A stretch of DNA of 64,000 nt. It comes from Hungatella sp. UBA7603 (lineage in GTDB: Bacteria > Bacillota > Clostridia > Lachnospirales > Lachnospiraceae). Numbering within the stretch: position 1 is the first letter of the stretch; every line of letters starts with the position of its first letter. Of the stretch, positions 1 to 9,797 are shown one piece after another. The position numbers and the translations under genes were made by a program. The notes beneath the pieces are model-generated. The model had not been told where the DNA came from. It did not search any database and was given only the letters and a program-made list of their open reading frames with translations. The DNA is taken from assembly GCA_002478865.1 (NCBI GenBank), contig DLJZ01000027.1:62001-126000 (forward strand), read 5' to 3'.

Positions 1-2007
1 CAGGCCGTTGTTAAACTCATAAGCTCTGTAGGCACTTTTATAAAACGATTTCAGGACTTCTTGATGGTCCCCAAACTGAGTTAAATCCTCAACTGCATTT
101 CTAAGCGCGTAATTAACCGGTTGATCAGCCCCTACGGACAGCACCACATTCGGACCACGCCCTGCTACCACTGCATTTAAAAGTGCTCCAGCTTCTACGA
201 TTTCTACGTTGACCTTGATTCCGCTTTCTAAGGTAAAGGTATCATCCACCATAGTTTTTAAAATCGTTCCCTGATCACGTCCGGTCGCGATCCATACTTT
301 TACCACCGAGTCCTTATCTTCATCCTTACCGTAAACGTTTCCCACGGCATTATAATCCACAAAGAAAGAGGCAGTAAACGATTTTAATTCATGCCAGACT
401 TTGTCAAACATATTTGCTTTATCCGGGGATTTTTCAACATCCGCACTGCTGACTAGGAAGTAATCCACATCCAGTTTTGTATCCCTCATGTTTAGGATTG
501 CAGTTCCTAATGAAGTAATATTATTTTTAAAATCAATAAAATTCACTGTTATCTTATCTGGTCGTTCTTCAAACATCTCCAGCTGCTGAGCCAGTGTCTG
601 TGCTGTCGCAATCTTTTCTGCCTTTTGCCCGGTATATGCCACTACTTCATCGATGATTTTGTAAAGCCTTTTTGACTCTAAGCCCATAGCTTTGATCACT
701 TCCGGATATAACTGTCCCAGATTATAATCGCGGTACTTATCAGGAGCCGCACCGGTATACACTAAAACCTTTCGATAAATCTGATTGAGACGATAGGTAG
801 ACTCCTCTAACTCTTTTAAGATATCACCCATGCCTCCAAGTGTCGCTTCCAGACGAATGGTATGGCTGCCCGCTTTTAAGTAAAACTCATAGGGGTTTCC
901 TTCCTGATCGGATAACGTCTTCACATCCCAGTCATTCCCATAATGAAAGGAGATGGTCTGAACTTCCTTAAATGGAATTTCCCCATCAATCAAAAGGCTT
1001 CTGCTGGAGATGCTGCCTCTGGAATAATTCTGCCGTCCTTTGACCGTAATATGATAATATCCGTCCTCCGGTACCTCAAAGTTCCACTCAATCCATTGTC
1101 CCGCCTTATTCCATGCCTCTCCGCCAGTGTAGTTAAGCACGGTGTTTGTTACACTGTTTGGTTCTGTCGTAGGAGAAGACCGGTCATATTTTGCATAGAG
1201 GGATGGCTCCGATCTCATGGAAGAGTCTTCACCCTGAATTTTCAAATCAAAGCCAGTGAGAGGTTTTGAGGTTTCAGGCTGCTCCTTCCTGTAATCTATG
1301 TAGGTCGTCTTCTCCTTTACTGGTGTAAGAGCCAGTTTACGAAGCACCATTGGTTCGTTTACTGCGGTAAGGGTAAGAGTATTATTTCCTTTCTTAAAAT
1401 AAAATCGATACGGCTCCTGCATGTACCCCATATCATCTTTGCAATAGGAGCTCTGCCATTTGTAAACTTCCATCTGAGAAGGACGAATCTGATTCCCCTG
1501 ATTATCTGTAATGACATTTCCATCATCCGTCCATTGTCTCTTAAAGGTCAAATTGGCCGCATTCGTAAAAGGACTCTCTCCATTGATGTAAATGGCCCGT
1601 TCTGCAGCGACACCTCTGGATTTTACGGTCATATATTCCAGATACACATTGTAAAAGCCCGCCTCAGGAACTTTGGCGTTCCATGTCACCGTTGATCCAT
1701 CTCCAGTATAAAGGGCTTCTGCCTCGCCTTCATAATTCTGATAAACGGAAATATTTTTGCCTGATGCATAGCTGCATACATTGATATCCACGTCTGATGC
1801 AGGATATCTGGCTTCAGAGTAACTGGCTATGTACTGAGTATAGGTTCCTTCGCGGTCAAGCCCATCGACCTCTGCCAAAAGATCCACGCCTGCATACTTA
1901 TCTGCATAACTCTCAACTCCGGTCATTCGATTCTTTAAATAAATCAGAAGCACGAATACTAAAATCCCTCCCAATATCATACCTATTTTTTTAGCAGTGT
2001 TTTTCAT
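1..2007 (-). CDS. Extracellular solute-binding protein of a carbohydrate ABC importer (C-terminus cut by window edge)
   Basis: An open frame of 669 codons runs from an ATG at 2007, with a GGAGG site just upstream, to the left edge. The N-terminus has a short basic stretch and one hydrophobic segment (about residues 5-20), so it is secreted or membrane-anchored. Two beta-rich modules follow (about 45-200 and 245-390), each with aromatic motifs such as GFYNVYLEY and GYYHITVKG, resembling carbohydrate-binding modules. The periplasmic-binding fold begins around residue 520 (VKVWIATGRDQGT, then VAGRGPNVVLSVG). Large proteins of this layout are common sugar-binding components in Lachnospiraceae. 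It is divergent from an AraC regulator, a usual local arrangement. The permeases and the rest of the protein lie left of the window. Confidence 0.8.
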   Translation of the reverse strand, partial: MKNTAKKIGMILGGILVFVLLIYLKNRMTGVESYADKYAGVDLLAEVDGLDREGTYTQYIASYSEARYPASDVDINVCSYASGKNISVYQNYEGEAEALYTGDGSTVTWNAKVPEAGFYNVYLEYMTVKSRGVAAERAIYINGESPFTNAANLTFKRQWTDDGNVITDNQGNQIRPSQMEVYKWQSSYCKDDMGYMQEPYRFYFKKGNNTLTLTAVNEPMVLRKLALTPVKEKTTYIDYRKEQPETSKPLTGFDLKIQGEDSSMRSEPSLYAKYDRSSPTTEPNSVTNTVLNYTGGEAWNKAGQWIEWNFEVPEDGYYHITVKGRQNYSRGSISSRSLLIDGEIPFKEVQTISFHYGNDWDVKTLSDQEGNPYEFYLKAGSHTIRLEATLGGMGDILKELEESTYRLNQIYRKVLVYTGAAPDKYRDYNLGQLYPEVIKAMGLESKRLYKIIDEVVAYTGQKAEKIATAQTLAQQLEMFEERPDKITVNFIDFKNNITSLGTAILNMRDTKLDVDYFLVSSADVEKSPDKANMFDKVWHELKSFTASFFVDYNAVGNVYGKDEDKDSVVKVWIATGRDQGTILKTMVDDTFTLESGIKVNVEIVEAGALLNAVVAGRGPNVVLSVGADQPVNYALRNAVEDLTQFGDHQEVLKSFYKSAYRAYEFNNGL

Positions 2008-2246
2008 AGTTCCTCCATCCCCATGCCTGACATCTATCTTAGTTTATTATTATCAATTTCAGCGACAAACGCCTATCAGTTATTGCTAGTTACCATTCAC
2101 ATATTGCCTAGTTTTCTCTTTTTATTTTCAATTTCATTGTGCAATATTTACCTTTTTGTCGTATCGTGATAGAATTGTTTTAGTAAGTATGTTAAACTAA
2201 TTTTAATTTAATATGAGTACAAGGAATAATTGTGAATGGAGGAGTC

Positions 2247-3179
2247 ATGATAGGAGATCAGATTAAATGTTCTTATTTAGACTTTTACACTCAGAACAGC
2301 GATTGGAAAGAACGTACCGTCGATAATAATTATGAGACAATTAACTTCCAAAATGGATCTACCATCCGGATCTGGTATAACTGTCAAGCGAGTAATTTCG
2401 CCCCTCACTGGCATACAGCTCTTGAGATCATCATGCCAGTGGAAAATTATTATGATGCAGTATCTTCGAACAAAAAGTATCATATTCTTCCAGGTGAGGT
2501 TCTCATCCTGCCTCCTGGTGAGATTCATTACTTGATTGCTCCCGATTCCGGGAAGCGCTTTATTTTTCAATTTGATATTTCAAATATTACCAAATTAAAA
2601 GGATTTTCCGGACTTCAATCCCTGCTTAACAGCTCCTTACATATTACGAAGACCAATTATCCCCAGATTTATGAGGATGTTCTGCAGTTGCTCATGCAGA
2701 TGCGTAACGAATATTTTGGCACCAATGAATATCGGGAATTGGTGATTTATTCTCTTTTAATCAATCTTTTCGTTACCCTTGGACGAAACCGATTAAACAA
2801 CATAAATCTTTTTCCAAACGTCCGCATCTACAAGCAAAAGGAATACATGCAAAAATTCAATACAGTGCTCAATTATATCGACGCTCATTACAGGGAAGAG
2901 CTTTCCTTAGATGACGTGGCAGCCTTTAGCGGTTTTTCCAAGTATCATTTTACCCGGTTGTTCAAGCAGTACACGGAATCAACCTTTTATGATTATCTGA
3001 GTTTTAAACGAATTAAAGCTGCGGAAACTCTTTTGGCTCAGCCAAATCTGTCGATTACAGAAATTGCTTTGTCCACCGGTTTTTCCAGTATCTCCACGTT
3101 CAACCGTATTTTTAAACAGCAAAAAAACTGTACCCCAAGCGAGTACAGATCCTTTTGCAATCATATTCTATCTACCTAG
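2247..3179 (+). CDS. AraC/XylS-family transcriptional regulator with N-terminal cupin
   Basis: This is a 310-residue protein. I chose the ATG at 2247 because GGAGG lies 4-5 bases upstream; an earlier GTG at 2232 lacks such a site. The N-terminus (about 35-115) has the cupin-like sugar-sensing pattern of AraC regulators (HWHTALEI, then GEVLILPPGEIHYL). The C-terminal 100 residues hold two helix-turn-helix motifs (LDDVAAFSGFSKYHFTRLF and ITEIALSTGFSSISTFNRIF) and end in the usual TPSEYR. It probably activates the divergent solute-binding protein gene in response to a sugar, and perhaps the glycosidase operon. Its stop abuts the stop of the convergent ABC gene with no spacer. Confidence 0.9.
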   Translation: MIGDQIKCSYLDFYTQNSDWKERTVDNNYETINFQNGSTIRIWYNCQASNFAPHWHTALEIIMPVENYYDAVSSNKKYHILPGEVLILPPGEIHYLIAPDSGKRFIFQFDISNITKLKGFSGLQSLLNSSLHITKTNYPQIYEDVLQLLMQMRNEYFGTNEYRELVIYSLLINLFVTLGRNRLNNINLFPNVRIYKQKEYMQKFNTVLNYIDAHYREELSLDDVAAFSGFSKYHFTRLFKQYTESTFYDYLSFKRIKAAETLLAQPNLSITEIALSTGFSSISTFNRIFKQQKNCTPSEYRSFCNHILST

Positions 3180-5369
3180 TTAATTTTCGTTCTCCTGCAT
3201 CATCAGCTGGGCTTTGACCAGACTGTAATAGATGCCTTTCATTTCTATCAGTTCCCCATGGGTGCCGGATTCTGCAATCCGGTGCCCGTCAATGACAATC
3301 AATCTGTCTGCATCCTTTAATGTGGAAAGCCTGTGTGCAATTGCAAATGTGGTTCTGCCACTAGTCAGCCTTTGCAGAGCCTTTTGAATGAGATATTCGC
3401 TCTCCGTATCCAGGCTTGCCGTCGCCTCATCTAAAATTAGAATCCTCGGATCATTTAAAATAGCCCTTGCAATTGCCACCCTCTGCCTCTCTCCTCCGGA
3501 AAGATTGTGACCTTTTTCTCCCACATACGTTTGATAACCATCGGGAAGACGGCAGATAAAATCGTGGGCATTTGCCATTTTGGCTGCCCGGATGATTTCT
3601 TCATAGGAAGCCTCTGGTCTGGCAAACCGGATATTGCTTAAAATGGTGCCGGAAAAAAGAAAGGTCTCCTGCAAAACAACTCCAATCTGAGAATGGTAAT
3701 CGGAAAGGCGGATGTCCATAATATTTTCCCCATCCACTCGTATCTCCCCGTCGTCCACCTCATACAGATGCATGACTAGATTGATGAGTGTGGATTTTCC
3801 GGCACCAGAGGCCCCTACGATTCCGATCATCTCTCCCGGCTTTACCTTGAAATTAATTTGTTCAATCACGGGTTCATATGATTTATAACCAAATGTTGCA
3901 TGATCAAATTCTACATTCCCCTGTATTTTGTGATATTTGGCTTTTTCACGGTCAAAGATCTGCGGCTCCTGTTTCAACACATCCCCGATACGTTCCATAC
4001 TTGTAACCATATTCATGAGCATACGCGGCATATTGGTCAACCAGCCTATGTACTGATACAGGAGCGCGGTGTAAACGATAAATTGAAACAGCCTTCCTGG
4101 GGTCATTCTTCCATTTAATACGGATACTCCACCAAAATAAATGACTAGGTAGACACCTGCTTCAAGCACAAACCCAATGAAGGGATAAACAACTGCAAAA
4201 AACACCTCATTGTTTCTTTGCACCTTAGCATATTCTTCTGTATTTCGATCAAAAATTTCTGATTCCCGTTCCTCTTGCCCATAAGACTTCACCACTGACA
4301 TTCCAGAAATCGCATCCTGGAGCCCACTGTTAACTTTGTCCGCCTTCTCTCCCTGCATATGAAATATTTTTCTGATATATTTTCGCAAAGACGTGGAAAG
4401 GAACACAGCAACCGGAGCAAATATAAATGCCAGCAAAGCCAGTTTCCAGTCCAGGATCAGCATCAGAAGAGCATCTGCTGCAAAAAGAATAATGATTGTG
4501 AACATATTACAGAAAGTTTCCCCCATAAACTCTCTAACTCTTCCTGTATCGTAAAGGATTCGGTTCATCAGCTCTCCCGGGCTTCTTTCATTGATAAAGG
4601 ACAGAGACAAAAGCTGGATTTTAACGTAAAGCTCTTTTCGAAGTCCAGCACTGATTCTTGAGCCAAGCTTTGAACAAAGATATGATTTTCCTGCATTGGC
4701 AAACACGATACCAAGGCTCATAACAAACATGAGGCCTAAGCAAAGGACCGCCGTTTGTACATTGCCTTTGTTTCCAATCAAGACATCATCCATCAGATGC
4801 TGCTGAATGGCTGGATTAGCCAGTGTGACTGCCGTTGCGGTTAACATGAGCAGCAAAATAACGCAAAGGAGTTTCCATTGGGGCTTTATAAGTGTTAGAA
4901 ATACAGATACCAGTCCTTCCTTTTTCCCAGTACACTTAGGGCATTCTTTAGTTCCCGGTAACGCTCTCCCGCAGATCAGACAGGCCGTCTCGTATTCGCT
5001 GCTGATAACCCGTTCCTTTTCTCCACGCTGCAAAAGCAAACACCCTCTCATGATGTAAGAATATCGGGTCAGATGCTTTGCGGAATACCTCCCAAGGATT
5101 TCCTCCTTTCCATTCGTTACCACATAGAGAATGCCACTTGAAATCTGAGGCTCGCTTACTACCTTCTCAAGCTCCGAAAGCCGGTATGCTTTTGTACAGG
5201 ATCCCTCCTCTAAAAGAAGAATCCTTTGATCGGTCACTACTGTATAAGAATTATCTCTAAAATTTCCTTCCCGGTCTAAATCCAGAGGAAAACAGTAACA
5301 AATTTTTTCTCCTTGCGCCAAGGTAAGAAGTTCTATGTTTTTATCTGTTAATTGATACAAAAGTTCCAA
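3180..5369 (-). CDS. ABC exporter half-transporter (membrane domain plus ATPase) with N-terminal sensor-like domain
   Basis: This is a 729-residue protein with a TTG start at 5369, supported by AGGAGG five bases upstream; no ATG is better placed. Residues 1-120 form a small beta-rich domain (VVTDQRILLLEEG), followed by a four-cysteine zinc-ribbon motif at about 128-146 (CLICG, CPKC). The membrane region spans about 165-450. The ATPase has Walker A (GIVGASGAGKSTL, about 513), the signature LSGGERQR (about 620) and Walker B (ILILDEAT). This is type-I exporter architecture. It is the last gene of the glycosidase operon and presumably pairs with the ABC gene at 5931, whose start is the same domain type. 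The exported substrate is unknown. Confidence 0.88.
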   Translation of the reverse strand: MELLYQLTDKNIELLTLAQGEKICYCFPLDLDREGNFRDNSYTVVTDQRILLLEEGSCTKAYRLSELEKVVSEPQISSGILYVVTNGKEEILGRYSAKHLTRYSYIMRGCLLLQRGEKERVISSEYETACLICGRALPGTKECPKCTGKKEGLVSVFLTLIKPQWKLLCVILLLMLTATAVTLANPAIQQHLMDDVLIGNKGNVQTAVLCLGLMFVMSLGIVFANAGKSYLCSKLGSRISAGLRKELYVKIQLLSLSFINERSPGELMNRILYDTGRVREFMGETFCNMFTIIILFAADALLMLILDWKLALLAFIFAPVAVFLSTSLRKYIRKIFHMQGEKADKVNSGLQDAISGMSVVKSYGQEERESEIFDRNTEEYAKVQRNNEVFFAVVYPFIGFVLEAGVYLVIYFGGVSVLNGRMTPGRLFQFIVYTALLYQYIGWLTNMPRMLMNMVTSMERIGDVLKQEPQIFDREKAKYHKIQGNVEFDHATFGYKSYEPVIEQINFKVKPGEMIGIVGASGAGKSTLINLVMHLYEVDDGEIRVDGENIMDIRLSDYHSQIGVVLQETFLFSGTILSNIRFARPEASYEEIIRAAKMANAHDFICRLPDGYQTYVGEKGHNLSGGERQRVAIARAILNDPRILILDEATASLDTESEYLIQKALQRLTSGRTTFAIAHRLSTLKDADRLIVIDGHRIAESGTHGELIEMKGIYYSLVKAQLMMQENEN

Positions 5370-5380
5370 GGTGGCCTCCT

Positions 5381-5923
5381 CTATAAAAACAAATCCAGTT
5401 TTCTCCGCTCTGCCGGTGTAAGTTGCCCTACGTCCGGAATTTCAAAGCGGTTCTCATCAATATCTGAGAGAAGAATTCGTTCTTCCGTCAGATGAACCAC
5501 TGCATTTCCTCCCATATGTATTGTGAATCTGCACTCTCCATGATCCGTAATTACGTCCCAGTAGGCAAATCCATATTCTTCCTTAACCGATCGAATTTTA
5601 GTAATAACCGGCGTAAAATACCGCAGGTTTAGCTGCTCCGTTAATAGCTGTACCGTTTCTTTTTCCATATCCTTTAAATCTTCTATAATTCCTATTTCTT
5701 TTGACTTATCTCCTACGGAACGGACGGATATAAATCGGTCCTTTTCCATAAATGGAAACATTCGTATCACCTGGATTCTTGAATAAGATTCCTCTCCCAC
5801 AGAAAGACTCACAAAGCCTCCCTCTGTTCGTTTAAAAACAGTATTATGTTTTGTCAAGTAACGGATCTTTAACATCTCTTCTGTTTCCCGTTCCATCTGA
5901 CTTAAATTAAACTCTTCTGTCAT
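5381..5923 (-). CDS. DUF1854 family protein associated with ABC exporters
   Basis: The 180-residue protein starts at the ATG at 5923, with GGAGGG about 11 bases upstream; longer readings would run into the preceding ABC gene. The C-terminal half carries the DUF1854 pattern (YWDVITDHGECRFTIHMGG, then FEIPDVGQLTPAERRKLDLFL split over residues 155-180). DUF1854 proteins are known as neighbours of paired ABC exporters, including cyanophycin-associated ones, but their biochemical role is not established. Here the gene sits between the two exporter halves, 7 bases after one and 11 before the other, which fits an accessory subunit or regulator of that transporter. No cyanophycin synthesis gene is in the window. 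Confidence 0.8.
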   Translation of the reverse strand: MTEEFNLSQMERETEEMLKIRYLTKHNTVFKRTEGGFVSLSVGEESYSRIQVIRMFPFMEKDRFISVRSVGDKSKEIGIIEDLKDMEKETVQLLTEQLNLRYFTPVITKIRSVKEEYGFAYWDVITDHGECRFTIHMGGNAVVHLTEERILLSDIDENRFEIPDVGQLTPAERRKLDLFL

Positions 5924-5930
5924 CTCTTTT

Positions 5931-7955
5931 TCATCCCTCCGGGCATGGCAAGTGTTCCATTGCCAATGCCTTTGTTTGTAACTCCAACAGTTTATAATAG
6001 GTCCCATGCAGTCTAAATAGTTCGTCTCTGGTTCCCTGCTCCGTAATTTTGCCCTGTTCAATCACCACCAGATAATCGGCATCCCGCAGTGTGGAAAGCC
6101 GGTGAGCAATTGAAATCGTGGTTCTGTCCTTTACCAGATAGTTGATGGATTTTTGAATCAGGCGTTCTGTTTCTGTATCAACAGAAGCAGTGGCCTCATC
6201 AAGAATTAATATCTTCGGATTTACAAGAATTGCTCTTGCAATGGAAATTCGCTGCCGTTCCCCGCCGGAAAGTTCCCGCCCGGAAGCGCCGATTCTCGTA
6301 TCATAAGCATCCGGCATCCCCATGATGAACTCATGAGCTCCAGCCAGTTTTGCCGCTCGAAAGATCTCCATACGTCCTGCCTCTGGTTTTCCATATGCAA
6401 TGTTATCTGCTACGGTTCCCATAAAGATATAGGTTTCCTGGGATACCATGGCTACATTTTTGCGCAGGTCGTGAAAACAGATTTTTTTGATATCAATTCC
6501 GTCAATGGTGATCTGCCCCTCCACAGGATCATAAAGTCTGGAAATCAGGTTTACAATGGTAGTTTTACCAGCTCCGGAGCGTCCCACAATTCCCAGCATA
6601 CTTCCTGCAGGAATCTTTAGCGTGATATCCTTTAATACGGTATTATTTTCCGTATACCCAAACGTGACATGTTCCAGGGAAATCTCCCCCTTTGGTTTCT
6701 CCATCCGCAGGGCATCCGGAGCCTCTTTTACCTCCGGTATTGCATCCATGATCTCAAACATTCTCTTTGCGCTGTTCATACTGTCTGCCCATTGGTTATA
6801 CACTCTTGCAAAAAATCCCATGGGCCCGTTAAGCTGTCCCACGTAGCCTGTAAATGTAATCAGCGTTCCCAGATTCATATTTTTACCGCTCATCAGGAAG
6901 TATACTCCAAGCCCCCAGACAGCAAAGGAGGCAATCTCCTGAGCTCCGCCATAGAGGATATGAAACGCATTTTGCTGACGGGAAATCGAAATCTCTGCTT
7001 CTAAAAGCCGCTTATTGGGCTCCTGAAAGCGTTCTGCTTCCAGTCGCTCCTGACCAAAGGATTTAATGACTCTTGCCCCTGTTAAATTATCATTTACCGT
7101 ACTGTTTACCGAGCGCTCTGCCCGATGTCTTTTGCCAAACAGAACCCAGATTCGGGGCCTTAGATACAAACTGATAGCAACAAGGACGGGAAAGATAAGA
7201 ATCGTCACAATGGTCATCTGCCAGTTAATCCGAGCCATAACAATAACGGAAGAAAGGATGATCAAACCATTGATGAGAATATATGGTGCACAGTCGAAAT
7301 AAAATCCGGTGACACGATCCGCATCACTCATGACACGAGTCATCAGCCCGCCTGTCTGCCTGTTTTTATAAAAGCTGATGGAGAGCCTTCCCATGACACG
7401 GAAGATATCTTTTTCCATATTTCGCACTACTGCTGTTACTATCTGTGCCGTAAAAATCCCCTGAATTATCCGTAGTAGCAAAAGAGTTACTTTTACGGCA
7501 AGCATCATAATGACGGCAAGAAACAGTGCCGTTACAAAATCCCCATTTTCAATTCCAAGACGGATTAAAAAGTCCTGGTTTTTTGCAAGTATCCGGTCAT
7601 ATAAAATCATTCCGGTTAAATAAGGCCATAACAAGTTCAGCCCAGCACCTGCCAAAATACAGATTAACATAAGAATCAGCTTAGATTGATATGGTTTAAA
7701 ATACTTTGCGGAACGAATGAAAACGGTCTTCCGATTGGTACATCTGGGGCATACCCTGCTGGTAGAATCCGGATACATTCTTCCGCATTTCGAACAGTAG
7801 ATTTCCTCTTCCACCTCAAAAGGGCGCCCCTCCCACGTCGTAATCATCCGGTGCATCTGATGTTTACATAAATTTGAAAAAGCAGCAACACAGGTATCGA
7901 TTCCCCGATACCGTATTGTCAATGTACTGCATGCCACCTGAGGCTCTATGAGCAT
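5931..7955 (-). CDS. ABC exporter half-transporter, core ORF of a frameshifted gene
   Basis: This is a 674-residue open frame with a four-cysteine zinc ribbon (YCSKCG to CPRC, about 54-72), an exporter membrane domain (about 85-390) and a complete ATPase: Walker A GIVGRSGAGKTTI (about 450), LSGGERQRISIARAI and LILDEATASVDTE. The first in-frame ATG at 7955 has no ribosome site, and the frame stays open upstream past 8080 as plausible protein (EHVHYFKGYGSS). That stretch continues the ORF at 8041-8238 in another frame, so the original gene very probably ran 8238 to 5931 and lost frame by one base near 8065-8085. It is homologous to the ABC gene at 3180-5369, and the pair would form a heterodimer. 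Whether the core is translated in this strain is uncertain. Confidence 0.82.
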   Translation of the reverse strand: MLIEPQVACSTLTIRYRGIDTCVAAFSNLCKHQMHRMITTWEGRPFEVEEEIYCSKCGRMYPDSTSRVCPRCTNRKTVFIRSAKYFKPYQSKLILMLICILAGAGLNLLWPYLTGMILYDRILAKNQDFLIRLGIENGDFVTALFLAVIMMLAVKVTLLLLRIIQGIFTAQIVTAVVRNMEKDIFRVMGRLSISFYKNRQTGGLMTRVMSDADRVTGFYFDCAPYILINGLIILSSVIVMARINWQMTIVTILIFPVLVAISLYLRPRIWVLFGKRHRAERSVNSTVNDNLTGARVIKSFGQERLEAERFQEPNKRLLEAEISISRQQNAFHILYGGAQEIASFAVWGLGVYFLMSGKNMNLGTLITFTGYVGQLNGPMGFFARVYNQWADSMNSAKRMFEIMDAIPEVKEAPDALRMEKPKGEISLEHVTFGYTENNTVLKDITLKIPAGSMLGIVGRSGAGKTTIVNLISRLYDPVEGQITIDGIDIKKICFHDLRKNVAMVSQETYIFMGTVADNIAYGKPEAGRMEIFRAAKLAGAHEFIMGMPDAYDTRIGASGRELSGGERQRISIARAILVNPKILILDEATASVDTETERLIQKSINYLVKDRTTISIAHRLSTLRDADYLVVIEQGKITEQGTRDELFRLHGTYYKLLELQTKALAMEHLPCPEG

Positions 7956-8040
7956 GTTTTCTATATTTATTACTTCATACCGCCTGACCGTCCACTCTTT
8001 TTCCCAATCACTGTATATTTCCCTGGAGGATCCATAACCT

Positions 8041-8238
8041 TTAAAATAATGAACATGCTCTGCTTCTTTCGTCTCTTGAAAAGAAATAAAGAATCTGCTC
8101 CGTAAGAATCACAACTCCATCCCGGTAGCTTCCTTCCGGATTCATATCCGTGTCAGCTACATATAGAATTTCGCTCTCTGTGATTCCTTCCCCTGAAAGT
8201 ATTTCGTTAATTTTTTTTGGAATTCTACGTTGCTTCAT
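8041..8238 (-). pseudogene. 5' fragment of the frameshifted ABC exporter gene (N-terminal domain)
   Basis: The ATG at 8238 follows GGAGA and overlaps the GH43 stop codon in an ATGA arrangement, so this is the genuine start of the next operon gene. Its 65 residues (ILYVADTDMNPEGSYRDG, VVILTEQILYFF) match the N-terminus of the other ABC half (DLDREGNFRDN, VVTDQRILLLE). After SRDE the frame drifts and stops at 8041, while the other frame continues EAEHVHYFKG into the ABC core. Removing one base in the GAAAGAAG stretch near 8067 restores one continuous gene. It is either a real mutation or a sequencing error. Confidence 0.75.
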
Positions 8239-9779
8239 TGCTGTTCTCCAATATGATATTTGAAATTATGAAATACGGCAGTTCCACCGATATTGCTTGT
8301 GGAATATAGAAACAATCCGTATCGGCAGCCTGTAAAATGGTCCAGTTTAAAGACCAGTTGTTGATTTCCAACAGGTATCCATTGGTTCTTTTGCTTATAA
8401 TAAAATTCAGCCATATCTTTCATTTCCCGAAAATCTGCTTTTATTTTTAAGGTAACTGACTCTCCCTCAATAGGAACTCGGTAACATTCCATTCCCGGCA
8501 TGCAATCAATAGAAAGATCGCTGAGTGATGTATCCTCTATTTTTCTGCTCCACATCACCAGATAATAGCATCCTGTTTCCCTGGTAACTCCCACAAAACT
8601 ATAGCACCCCTGTAGTGCACATAGTCCGGCATAATCCCCATTCTGTAATTCGCTCACATCCAAGGTTACTTCTGCACTGCTGACAGGATACATCGTCCTT
8701 TGAGTCAGGGTATTGACCGCTTGCGTGAGATTAATACTGATTTTCCCTGTTTTTATTGCTAACCCGTTGTTATCAGTCCTCCACCACAGGCTGTCATTGG
8801 GTTCGTGGTTCCACTGCCACACTTTTAAAAGTTCAGGCTTTCCGTCCTCATCTTTTTTTCCGGTAAAAAATTTGGAAGCATACAAAGGCTCATACTTATG
8901 ATCAGGCCTCGTACTTTCGATTGCAAACTGCTGAGGCATCTTTTTTTTGTCTCCCAAAACAGGTCTGTCATCCTTCCAGGTAACAGGGACCAGAACCGGA
9001 ATTCTACCCACAGCCCCATGATCCTGAAACAGTACCGCAAACCATTCCCCTTTTGGTGTATCTACAATTCCTCCCTGTGCAACCCCTTGGTTATAAAAAC
9101 CAATGTCATCGTCAAAAATATCTCCACCTGTGAATTCTCCCTCCAAATGATCCGATAGAAAGCAGGCCTGAGTTCTGCGTGCCATTCCATATTTCGGCCA
9201 GTGTATTGTAAAAAGATAATATTTGTCATGAATCCGATAAAAATGAGAACCCTCATATCCCAGGTAAACATCTGCTTGCTCCTCAATCAGGATTCTGCAC
9301 AATCCGTTTTTTTTAGGGGCTGTCAACTCTTCATTCATCTCCGTCATATGGATCTGGTTCATCCCCCATATGATATAAGTTTTTCCACGATCAAAAAACA
9401 ACGAACCGTGATGGTAAACTCCCTGTACATCATGCCTCTCCCAAGGCCCCTCTGCTTGATCGGCCGTATAAAGGTAAGTCCTTCCTGTGTCATAGGCCGA
9501 AAAACAGATATAAAATCTACCTTCGTGGAAACGAAGACTTGCTGCCCACATCCCTCTCCCATAAATATTCTGCTCTCCCTCTAACCGCTGTGCTGGTGTA
9601 CTGTCTAATCGCCGAAAAACGTATGTAAGGATTTCCCAATGCACAAGATCATAAGATCTTAAAATCACTCCACCGGGGAAAAAATGCATGGTCGTACTAA
9701 CCATATAATAGGTATGCCCCACTCTGATTACATCTGGGTCTGGGTAATCCATTTTTATAATAGGATTTATTTGGTCCAT
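8235..9779 (-). CDS. GH43-family glycosidase (beta-xylosidase/arabinofuranosidase type)
   Basis: This is a 514-residue cytosolic enzyme without a signal peptide. I prefer the ATG at 9779, preceded by AAGGGAGA, to a TTG 18 bases earlier. The N-terminus has the Asp-rich blade motif DYPDPDVIR that holds the catalytic base. Further family landmarks are GMWAASLRFHEGRFYI, a blade around HHGSLFFD with the pKa-modulating Asp, and GYEGSHFYR with the probable acid Glu. The C-terminal third (from about 330) is a beta-sandwich as in the two-domain XynB-like subfamily. It probably trims xylo- or arabino-oligosaccharides after import. It lies 18 bases after the alpha-galactosidase and overlaps the next ABC gene by four bases. 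The exact substrate cannot be read from sequence. Confidence 0.88.
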   Translation of the reverse strand: MDQINPIIKMDYPDPDVIRVGHTYYMVSTTMHFFPGGVILRSYDLVHWEILTYVFRRLDSTPAQRLEGEQNIYGRGMWAASLRFHEGRFYICFSAYDTGRTYLYTADQAEGPWERHDVQGVYHHGSLFFDRGKTYIIWGMNQIHMTEMNEELTAPKKNGLCRILIEEQADVYLGYEGSHFYRIHDKYYLFTIHWPKYGMARRTQACFLSDHLEGEFTGGDIFDDDIGFYNQGVAQGGIVDTPKGEWFAVLFQDHGAVGRIPVLVPVTWKDDRPVLGDKKKMPQQFAIESTRPDHKYEPLYASKFFTGKKDEDGKPELLKVWQWNHEPNDSLWWRTDNNGLAIKTGKISINLTQAVNTLTQRTMYPVSSAEVTLDVSELQNGDYAGLCALQGCYSFVGVTRETGCYYLVMWSRKIEDTSLSDLSIDCMPGMECYRVPIEGESVTLKIKADFREMKDMAEFYYKQKNQWIPVGNQQLVFKLDHFTGCRYGLFLYSTSNIGGTAVFHNFKYHIGEQQ

Positions 9780-9797
9780 AAATTCTCCCTTTATCAA

